From: an uncultured Eubacterium sp.
GTDB lineage: Bacteria; Bacillota; Clostridia; Lachnospirales; Lachnospiraceae
Assembly: GCA_905236735.1 (NCBI GenBank)
Contig: CAJOOU010000083.1
Location: 1-9,176, forward strand
Direction: 5' to 3'
Length of the DNA: 9,176 nt
The notes below the pieces were generated by a model. That model did no database searches. It saw only the letters and a program-made list of their open reading frames with translations, and was not told the origin of the DNA. How positions within the stretch are numbered: the stretch's first letter is position 1; each line of letters starts with the position of its first letter. Below are positions 1 through 6,311 of this stretch, piece by piece. A program made the position numbers and the translations under genes.

Positions 1-515
1 AGCTTATATGTTCCCGCCTGTACCTGACTTGAGATATTTACCATCTGGACGGCATTGGCCTGGTCTGCGCTGTTTTTTGTATATACTCTGCGGCTTAGCG
101 AACCGTCAAAAAGATTTATAGTGTTATACTCAGTATCCTTGGAGATTCTGTCAATTTCCTCGGTAAGCGAGTCCATCTCTTCCTGGATAGCCTTAAGGTC
201 TGACGGTGTATTGGTTCCGTTTGCTCCCTGAACGGCCAGTTCTCTCATTCTCTGAAGCATAGAGGTAAGCTCACCTAAAACACCGTCTGCCGTATCCAAA
301 ACGGCTCCGCCGTCCGCAGCATTGTCCGACGCCTGGTTAAGTCCGTCTATCTGCGCCTTCATGGTAACGGATATTGCCATTCCCGTCGGGTCGTCCTTTG
401 CCGCGTTTATTCTGAGTCCGCTTGATAACTTCTCAAGTGATGTAGCCAGTCTGTCCTCGTTTACCAGAAGATTGTTGTTTGCTATTACTGCTGATATATT
501 GTGGTTTACTCTCAT
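1..515 (-). CDS. Flagellin, N-terminal part (gene runs off the window)
   Basis: Structural subunit of the flagellar filament, exported through the flagellar type III apparatus and polymerised outside the cell. The 171 visible residues begin MRVNHNISAVIANNNL and contain the conserved D0/D1 helix motif LSSGLRINAAKDDPTGMAIS at 30-49. A second conserved block, LQRMRELAVQGANGTNT, lies at 87-103, followed by the helix around EEMDSLTEEIDRIS (112-125) and the turn TEYNTINLFDG (128-138). From about 141 the sequence enters the start of the variable region; the C-terminal D1/D0 helices lie outside the window. The ATG at 515-513 is set by an AAGGAG ribosome binding site (528-523) seven bases upstream. 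The gene has its own sigma-28-type promoter at 613-639. The start IxHNISA and the QRMRELAVQ block fit flagellin better than the junction protein FlgL, although the missing C terminus leaves that not fully closed. I give no symbol because hag and fliC are both in use and paralogues are common. Confidence 0.95.
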   Translation of the reverse strand, partial: MRVNHNISAVIANNNLLVNEDRLATSLEKLSSGLRINAAKDDPTGMAISVTMKAQIDGLNQASDNAADGGAVLDTADGVLGELTSMLQRMRELAVQGANGTNTPSDLKAIQEEMDSLTEEIDRISKDTEYNTINLFDGSLSRRVYTKNSADQANAVQMVNISSQVQAGTYK

Positions 516-522
516 GCGTATT

Positions 523-528
523 CTCCTT
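523..528 (-). promoter_or_regulatory. Ribosome binding site of flagellin
   Basis: On the minus strand this reads AAGGAG, a near-perfect Shine-Dalgarno sequence, seven bases before the ATG of flagellin. It fixes the start and suggests strong translation, as expected for an abundant filament protein. Confidence 0.85.
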
Positions 529-535
529 ATGTTAA

Positions 536-560
536 GATTCCTCGCTTCGCTCGGAATGAC
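536..560 (-). repeat. Short palindromic intergenic repeat in the flagellin leader
   Basis: The plus strand has ATTCC (537-541) and GGAAT (553-557) as inverted arms around an 11-base core TCGCTTCGCTC, which itself holds a repeated TCGCT/TCGCTC unit. On the minus strand the element begins GTCATTCCGAGCGAAG and ends GCGAGGAATC. I recall this motif as a dispersed intergenic repeat in many unrelated bacterial genomes, but that is memory and cannot be tested with one copy. It lies about 50 bases downstream of the sigma-28 -10 box and 8 bases upstream of the AAGGAG site. It would therefore be in the untranslated leader of the flagellin mRNA, where its hairpin could affect mRNA stability or ribosome access. 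That effect is inference. Confidence 0.6.
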
Positions 561-612
561 ACGGGGTTATTTCTTCGTTATTTTCTCCGGATTTCTTTAT
601 TCATCACTTTAT

Positions 613-639
613 TTATCGGCCACACCCCAAATTAATTAA
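613..639 (-). promoter_or_regulatory. Sigma-28 (FliA/SigD-type) promoter for flagellin
   Basis: On the minus strand, GCCGATAA (620-613) is identical to the consensus -10 element of the flagellar sigma factor sigma-28. Fifteen bases upstream is TTAA (639-636), three of four matches to the TAAA -35 core. Spacing and orientation fit. A start near 605-607 would give a leader of about 90 bases containing the palindromic repeat and the ribosome binding site. Sigma-28 control is the rule for flagellin genes, which supports the reading. Confidence 0.82.
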
Positions 640-674
640 CCGCTTTTCGGATAATAGATAAAGTGGTTTTTAAA

Positions 675-3600
675 CTACTCTGCTTTTCCGAGTCTTACGA
701 CCGCAGCTAAAAACGCTTTCGCCATAGAGTAAAGGCCTGTGGTCTGCAGGCGGTTGTCCTCGTTTTCCTCTCCGGGAGAAACAGCATTTCTCAGCACCTC
801 CGCAGTCTTATCCTTCATCTCAAAAAGTGTAAGATTAATCTCCGGCTCCGTCACGATATGTATATCCGCTTTCTTTTCTTGCGTGGAAAGCTCTTTTTCA
901 AGCTCCCCTTCAATTTCAGCAAATTTGCCGGAAGTCTCACGCAGCTGTGACACTATCATAGCCTCAATTCTTTCGCCCATATCCGCAATCTCGGCCGCCA
1001 CCTTTCCAAGAGCCTCCGTCTCAAAAAGCACATTTACCCTGCCCTTTTTATCATCCGTCCTTACTATCTGCAAATGGACTGTCGCCATCTCGTCTTCCAC
1101 CAGGACAGGTATGGCATACTGTTCTTTTTCCGCAAGTACCGAATGAGTCCTCAGCTGCTCTCTCATAAGCTTCATATTTCTTATATCGAGGCTCGTTATT
1201 TCCGTATCCGCCGGCATAAAGTTATCCATCGCATGCTCCGCAACCTCTGCGAGAGTCTGCTGAGCCTTTGCCATGTCTGTGGGCGCCTTCATCGCCTCTC
1301 CCATATCATTTATAATCTTTTCTTTTACTGCCTCAAGCTCTGCATCCCAGTTTTTCTCATCCTTGTCCCTTTTGCCAAGGAGCTGTCTGTAAAGGCCGTT
1401 TCTGTTATTCAGCATCTGCTCCACTGCAACAGTATTATAATAATTTGTACTCATTTCATTGGCACTGAGCAGTTTAATGACCTCATCTTCTGCCGAAAGC
1501 ATATTGTAGTACTCCCCGTACTTTACCGTGCTGTAGTCTTGTGCTGTCTCGCTATCTTCATATTCTCTCATCGCATCAGCTACCTGTTCTAGAGACATTT
1601 CTCCGAAATTCTCCCTGCTGCAAAGCTGCATCATTTTGCCTGCGTCCGTCATGCCAAGGATTTCCCTGGCCTTTTCTGTATTATATTCTATAGTCTCTTC
1701 CACATGAGTTCTTAGCGCACTCTCCGTACCATAACCTTTTTCGAGCTGTTCTCTGATGGTATCCCCGTTTGTCACGAGTTTTTCAAGAGCACCGAACTCA
1801 TTGTCAACCTTAAAGTCTACGCCGGAAGCCTTCCTTGTTTTGACCGCCGAAAGCAGATTTTTCATATTCAGCTCCGCTCCCTGCATAACAAGAGCTCCAA
1901 CCACAGCTCCGTCGCTTGCGGCCACCTGCTCAAGCAGCCTGTATGTACCTATATAACCGGCTCTTTCCTCGTCGCTTATATCGCCTCTTTGTTCAAGCTG
2001 CCATAAAAACTCGGCCATATCCTCTGAATCGTCATATCCGTTCTCTGTCTTTATCTCCGATATAGCCTTATTTAACGAATCAATATCTGTCTCGAGAGGA
2101 TTTATCCCCGCCTTAATCATATGAAGGGTAACAGACGGTGTAAGCTCTTTTAACAAAAGCTGTACCTTTGTATCCACCGCCTTCATGGCATTAATGTTTT
2201 CTCCCGTTATCTCAATGGAATTATATCCAAGTATCCTGACTGCTCTTTCGTTTGATTCGCTTTTCTCAAGGCCCATATCCTCAAGGATATCATCCACATT
2301 GCGGAACGCTTTTTTTATACTGTCCCCAAGGTCTGCCCTCGGCGATGTCATCATGGTTTCATATCTTGCGTTCAGCTGTTTCATCTTGTCGGATACGGTA
2401 TCTCCCGACGAAATAATACTTTCCGCATCCGCATCAATCTCATTTAAAAGCTGACGACCGTCATCCTTAAGTGTGGTAAGCGTTGTGTTTTCTATGCTCC
2501 TTCTGCCTATTGCAAAAGACGGAAGGAGTTTGACCTCGTTTATGGTCTCACCGGTCTCCTTATAGAGAGAAATATTTTCTTCCGTCGGCTCTGCTCCTGC
2601 CGAAGAGAGGATTGACGCATATCTTTCGTTTTCAGCTTTTTTGAGGTCCTCGACAAGGCTTTCGAGTTCCTTTGTCTCTATTGATATCCCCCTTTTGAGA
2701 AGGGAGTAGTTGGCTGATATGGTCATAACAAGCCTGGTTTCCTCAAGTATTCTTCTTGCCTTTATTTTATCGTCATCCGACTGCTGTCCGGTGATAATTA
2801 CACTGCTTTCAGACTCCTGATTTTCCCGGTCGCCTTCGGAGCTTTGTCTGAAATCATAGGCTTCTCTAAGATTTTCAAGAGTAAGGGGTCTGCCCTGACC
2901 GGTCACATAGTCCGCATCCTCCGCCTCAAGCTTGTCCATAAGTTCAAGGGCACTGCCTGCCCTCTTATAAATCGTTTCTCCGGAAGAAAGGTTTGTATCC
3001 CGTGGGCGAAGTCCTACGGATATCGCATCTACGGTTTTTTCAATTATGGCCTGCGTATCAACCGGAAGGTCCACCCTGTTTAATGTATCAAGAGCCTTAA
3101 GATTTTCTTCGGTAAGAGGCAGATCATTATTTACAAGCCATCTTGCCATATCATTTCCGTATGCGGAGTCAAATCCGGCCTCTTTTACTATGGACTGCGC
3201 CTGTTTTTCCACCGTTGCAAAAACATCTTCTCCACCGCCCGGTAAATACGCCGATGCGGACGCAAAGCTTGCCTTGTATAGATTGCCTATTGTGGGCTCA
3301 AGCTCATTGTCAATCATGTATTTTTTCGTCGCATCATTTATTTCTTCAAGCTCTGCGGCCATTTCGGCCGCCTCCTTAATATCAGATATATTCTCGTCCG
3401 TTGCGGGAATATTATACTCAGAAATTGCCTGTCTGATTCTGTTTATATCTACTGCATTTTTACCTGCGGCATCGAGTTCTGATGCGCTCAGCCCACCCAT
3501 ATCGCTTATATCTATCCCCGCCTCGGCGAGTTTAATTTTTATTTCATCAAATACCGTAACTATTGCCTCTGTATCCATATCAAGCAGACTGTATCCTTCT

Positions 3601-3884
3601 TCGTCCATCATCCTGCAATCGTCTGCTGTGAGGGAATTGGAAAGCATATCCATCTGTTTTTTTATTGTGTCTGCATCCATATCGGAAAAAGCATCCTTTA
3701 TCTCATCAGCTGACGAATACGACGAAAACAGACCCTTAAGTACATTTGTAGCACTTAAACGCCCGCTGTTTTCGTTACCGGAGTATATATTCCTGACCTC
3801 TGCCGGTTTCTTTTCGCTCAAAACCGATGTGTCGGGATTTGTAAGTAAACTGCTTTCTGTGATATTAACATTTTCTATTCTCAT
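675..3884 (-). CDS. Large repeat protein with FliK-like C terminus, probable flagellar role
   Basis: A 1069-residue protein without signal peptide or membrane segment, mostly helical, acidic and with only two cysteines (90 and 755). Function is not established; it may belong to the family listed as DUF6240, which I name from memory only. About nine degenerate repeats share a core like P-x-T-x-E-N-L/I followed by a short helix: IPATDEN (159-165), EPTIGN (196-201), LPLTEEN (255-261), RPLTLEN (332-338), SIETKEL (401-407), EPTEEN (432-437), IEITGEN (557-563), NPLETDI (595-601) and LNMKNL (672-677). Near the end, about 921-1000, the pattern IPVLVEDE, then KGRVNVLFETEALGKVAAEI, then a long amphipathic helix resembles the C-terminal domain of FliK, the hook-length control protein. 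FliK proteins are usually only about 400-500 residues. The ATG is supported by GGAGAA (3895-3890) five bases upstream. It sits between a terminator and the flagellin promoter, so it is probably transcribed separately from the genes before it. I am sure it is a gene, and only moderately sure of the flagellar assignment. Confidence 0.9.
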   Translation of the reverse strand: MRIENVNITESSLLTNPDTSVLSEKKPAEVRNIYSGNENSGRLSATNVLKGLFSSYSSADEIKDAFSDMDADTIKKQMDMLSNSLTADDCRMMDEEGYSLLDMDTEAIVTVFDEIKIKLAEAGIDISDMGGLSASELDAAGKNAVDINRIRQAISEYNIPATDENISDIKEAAEMAAELEEINDATKKYMIDNELEPTIGNLYKASFASASAYLPGGGEDVFATVEKQAQSIVKEAGFDSAYGNDMARWLVNNDLPLTEENLKALDTLNRVDLPVDTQAIIEKTVDAISVGLRPRDTNLSSGETIYKRAGSALELMDKLEAEDADYVTGQGRPLTLENLREAYDFRQSSEGDRENQESESSVIITGQQSDDDKIKARRILEETRLVMTISANYSLLKRGISIETKELESLVEDLKKAENERYASILSSAGAEPTEENISLYKETGETINEVKLLPSFAIGRRSIENTTLTTLKDDGRQLLNEIDADAESIISSGDTVSDKMKQLNARYETMMTSPRADLGDSIKKAFRNVDDILEDMGLEKSESNERAVRILGYNSIEITGENINAMKAVDTKVQLLLKELTPSVTLHMIKAGINPLETDIDSLNKAISEIKTENGYDDSEDMAEFLWQLEQRGDISDEERAGYIGTYRLLEQVAASDGAVVGALVMQGAELNMKNLLSAVKTRKASGVDFKVDNEFGALEKLVTNGDTIREQLEKGYGTESALRTHVEETIEYNTEKAREILGMTDAGKMMQLCSRENFGEMSLEQVADAMREYEDSETAQDYSTVKYGEYYNMLSAEDEVIKLLSANEMSTNYYNTVAVEQMLNNRNGLYRQLLGKRDKDEKNWDAELEAVKEKIINDMGEAMKAPTDMAKAQQTLAEVAEHAMDNFMPADTEITSLDIRNMKLMREQLRTHSVLAEKEQYAIPVLVEDEMATVHLQIVRTDDKKGRVNVLFETEALGKVAAEIADMGERIEAMIVSQLRETSGKFAEIEGELEKELSTQEKKADIHIVTEPEINLTLFEMKDKTAEVLRNAVSPGEENEDNRLQTTGLYSMAKAFLAAVVRLGKAE

Positions 3885-3947
3885 ACCAGTTCTCCGAATT
3901 CAGGTTATATAACAGGTTTCTCCCGCGACTTTTATATGCGGAAACAA

Positions 3948-3974
3948 AACGGTGAAGCAAATTGCTTCACCGTT
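3948..3974 (-). terminator. Intrinsic terminator of the hydratase/AI-2E/TPR-AAA unit
   Basis: The plus strand has AACGGTGAAGCAA (3948-3960) and its exact reverse complement TTGCTTCACCGTT (3962-3974), a 13-base perfect inverted repeat, in practice an 11-bp stem with a five-base loop. On the minus strand the stem is followed by TTGTTT, giving a T-rich run (CCGTTTTGTTT). It begins 25 bases after the stop codon of the TPR-AAA gene. On the plus strand the tail after the stem is weaker and no plus-strand gene is present. Confidence 0.87.
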
Positions 3975-3999
3975 AATTTCGTCTTATTTACCCAAAAAC

Positions 4000-6282
4000 T
4001 TAAGCATCAAAATCCTTTTCTCTTAATATCAGGTTTTCATCTTCATCATACTTGTTTGCAAAAATGGAACGAAAAGCGCTGTATATAGGTTTTCTTTCTG
4101 CCTTGTCTATGGCTTCGTCCACGATGCCCTTTACCTCTTCAAGCGTTGTAACCTTATTCGCCACACGGATATTTCCTATGCGGTTGTACAGAGCAAGCAC
4201 TCCCATCTCATCAATCACATATCCCTGTTCTATTGCGTAGTTTTTGGCGAATATAACAAGCTCATCATTGGTAAATATCGGAATGGAAATTTTTTCCGTA
4301 AACTTGCCTCCGAGCTCTGGCGAAAGTGACAATGCCTTCACCAGCCCCTTTCTCGTATCCTCTAAGATGACAAGCAGTCCTCCCGTATCCTCATTCATGA
4401 TCTCGCCGAGTTCCTTTGCCTTATTCGGCGTGAGCAGTCCTGCGTTTTCCACAATAAGATATCCGCCGCGAATCTTATCCACAATGTTTTTAACAGGTTT
4501 GGTGTTTAGAGACTCCGCCTGTATCTTTCCTACTTTATTTGACTGATGCGGGTAAAGTTCCTGAACAGCCCTGGTAAGATTTGTCGCCATCATTGTCTTA
4601 CCGCACTGTTTTTCACCCTCTATGAGAATGTTACCGCTCTTGGAAGTATTATCTTTTTTGCGGCTCTTCACACCTTCAAGCACACTGCATATCTGGTTTT
4701 CCATACCACCTATGGCAGTAAAATATGTAAATATTCCCTTCTGCGCATCATTAAGATGGTTAACCGGCAGTTCATCTTCTTCCAGAGCCACTTCTTTTTC
4801 CGTCATTTCGCGAATTGCCTCATCCTTTGATGTCTCATCGGCCTCCTTTTCAAGAGCTCTGTCAAGAGCCTCTATGGCTGCCTCCGCAGAATTTACCTCT
4901 TCATCGTCTTCTTCCGTATCTTTAGGTAATTCTTCGAACTCTTCTTCAAGAGACACTCCTGCTGCCGCAAATGCCGCACTTGCCGAAATATCCTTTACTC
5001 CGCTTTCAGTAGCTTCTGCTGCATGAGCAGGTTCTGCCGGTATCTCTACTCTGGCCGGTGTTGTTGCCGCCTTTAATATTACAGCCTCTGCCGCTTCAAG
5101 TTCCGGCATAGCTTCGTTTATCTTATCCATAATGTTTTCTGTCTTTGCTATGGCACGGGCCTTGGCGTTTTCGAGCTTCTTTAATCTGGCCTCTTCTATT
5201 GCGGTCTCCGCCGCTTTTTTGGTTCGCTCCCACTCAGCGAGCACATCCTCTATGCTCATCTGTCCGGTAATCTGTTTTTCAACCATCGGACTGTCCGGAA
5301 GCACCATAGAAATCTGTCCGTCTCCCTCTTCTGCGAGCATCTCTCTGAAGTTTATCTTAAGAGAGGTATCTATTTCTTCGTCGGATTCTATATCCTCGTA
5401 AATTTTTTCCTCGTCTTCACTTGTCTGCTCAAGGAACGGCAGATTGCTGTCCTCAACCAGTCTCTGAATATTACCCATTGCAGAGTCTACGGCCTCTTTT
5501 TCCGTAGCCCCCATTATCTGCTGCATCTCCTTTGCAAGCTCCGCCTGAAGATTTATTGTATTGTATTTGGTAACATTGGCCTTAATCTCGGGTATGGTTA
5601 CATCTTCGTGCAATATCTCCGCATAACCGCTGACTTCCGACGGTTTAATATGAGTAAGTCCCTGATGCTGGTATTTAAATTCTTCGTATTTTTCTGCCTG
5701 ATATCCTGTGAGCGGAGTATAGAGCATCTTAAGCTCCATCGCCTTTTCAACATAAGGTCCCTCTCCGAACCACAGAATAATATCGTCGCATACCCTTATG
5801 CAGTCACTGCTGCGTCCAACCTTGTGATACAAGTTGGCAAGTTCGTATGACCACTCCTCGGAGAACTCTTTATCCTTGATTATCTCAAGAAGTCTGATCT
5901 GCTCCTCTGCATTGGTGGCCTTTATCCTCTCAAGCTTGTACTGGAGCTTGTATCTTTTTACATCATCAGGGTCAATTTCAACATACTCTTCGAAATAATT
6001 TTCTGCCTCGGCAAAATTACCCTCTTTAATGGCAAGTTCCGTGAGCTGGTATAAAATAGACTTGCCGACCGGTGCCTTATCGTACGCCATAAGGAGCAGT
6101 TCCCTACCCTGCTCATAATAACCGGCCTTGCCAAGTATGGTTCCTATATGGCAAAGCGTTCCGGCGCTCTTTATCTTTTTCCAGTTAATCTCAAATATTA
6201 TATGAGCAGCTTCTTCATAGCGCTTTTTTTCAGCCAGCTTTTTTATTTCCTGAAGCTTCTCTTTGTATTCAGATTTATCCAC
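4000..6282 (-). CDS. TPR protein with a degenerate CbxX/SpoVK-like AAA+ domain
   Basis: A 760-residue soluble protein in three parts. Residues 1-190 hold about four TPR-like helix pairs, clearest at 41-71 (CHIGTILGKAGYYEQGREL), 75-105 (LTELAIKEGNFAEAENYFEE) and 144-171. TPRs normally bind protein partners. Residues 200-505 are a long linker, with charged coiled-coil-like stretches (345-400), an Ala-rich piece (404-445) and an acidic tract (446-505). Residues 510-735 are an AAA+ domain resembling CbxX/CfxQ and SpoVK: Walker A GEKQCGKT at 556-563, and sensor/lid features ending with RVANKVTTLEEVKGIVDEAI (706-725). The Walker B site reads YLIVENAG (608-615), with E612-N613 in place of Asp-Glu. 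The segment SPELGGKF (654-661) lacks the arginines of the usual LRSRF arginine finger, so ATP binding is likely but hydrolysis doubtful. TPR plus CbxX AAA+ is also the layout of EccA in type VII secretion, but no ESX gene is visible. Start is GTG. Function unknown. Confidence 0.88.
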   Translation of the reverse strand: MDKSEYKEKLQEIKKLAEKKRYEEAAHIIFEINWKKIKSAGTLCHIGTILGKAGYYEQGRELLLMAYDKAPVGKSILYQLTELAIKEGNFAEAENYFEEYVEIDPDDVKRYKLQYKLERIKATNAEEQIRLLEIIKDKEFSEEWSYELANLYHKVGRSSDCIRVCDDIILWFGEGPYVEKAMELKMLYTPLTGYQAEKYEEFKYQHQGLTHIKPSEVSGYAEILHEDVTIPEIKANVTKYNTINLQAELAKEMQQIMGATEKEAVDSAMGNIQRLVEDSNLPFLEQTSEDEEKIYEDIESDEEIDTSLKINFREMLAEEGDGQISMVLPDSPMVEKQITGQMSIEDVLAEWERTKKAAETAIEEARLKKLENAKARAIAKTENIMDKINEAMPELEAAEAVILKAATTPARVEIPAEPAHAAEATESGVKDISASAAFAAAGVSLEEEFEELPKDTEEDDEEVNSAEAAIEALDRALEKEADETSKDEAIREMTEKEVALEEDELPVNHLNDAQKGIFTYFTAIGGMENQICSVLEGVKSRKKDNTSKSGNILIEGEKQCGKTMMATNLTRAVQELYPHQSNKVGKIQAESLNTKPVKNIVDKIRGGYLIVENAGLLTPNKAKELGEIMNEDTGGLLVILEDTRKGLVKALSLSPELGGKFTEKISIPIFTNDELVIFAKNYAIEQGYVIDEMGVLALYNRIGNIRVANKVTTLEEVKGIVDEAIDKAERKPIYSAFRSIFANKYDEDENLILREKDFDA

Positions 6283-6287
6283 TATGA

Positions 6288-6294
6288 CACCTCT
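6288..6294 (-). promoter_or_regulatory. Ribosome binding site that fixes a GTG start
   Basis: On the minus strand this reads AGAGGTG and lies five bases before the GTG at 6282-6280. No in-frame ATG lies near this site: the next Met of the protein is residue 65, inside the TPR region, so the GTG start is preferred. The GTG inside AGAGGTG is in a different frame. Confidence 0.65.
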
Positions 6295-6311
6295 ATATAA
6301 TCTTCCTGTTC

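Noticed and set aside
1..515. Hook-filament junction protein FlgL instead of flagellin
   Set aside because: The N-terminal MRVNHNISA, the LSSGLRINAAKDD block and QRMRELAVQGANG are flagellin hallmarks, and the strong sigma-28 promoter and ribosome binding site also fit flagellin better.
578..604. Eight-codon reading frame (MNKEIRRK) at the very start of the predicted flagellin leader
   Set aside because: Its ATG lies only a base or so after the predicted transcription start, so it would be leaderless with no ribosome binding site. A frame this short is expected by chance.
660..678. AGTGGTTT/AAACTACT imperfect inverted repeat around the stop codon of the large repeat protein as a terminator
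   Set aside because: AT-rich, one mismatch, a loop of about two bases and no clear T run. Read-through towards flagellin cannot be excluded.
3046..3912. Long plus-strand open frame (288 codons), Ser/Phe-rich, opposite the large repeat protein
   Set aside because: Antisense shadow of a well-supported gene: low-complexity Ser-rich product, no convincing ribosome binding site and no recognisable domain. The same holds for the other plus-strand open frames in the window.
3906..3914. TGTTATATA on the minus strand as an extended -10 promoter for the large repeat protein; also TAAA 16 bases before TGTTATAT as a sigma-28 site
   Set aside because: No -35 element is visible for the first, and the -10 match for the second is only about half. 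The start would fall almost on the ribosome binding site. A promoter between the terminator and this gene is expected, but I cannot place it.
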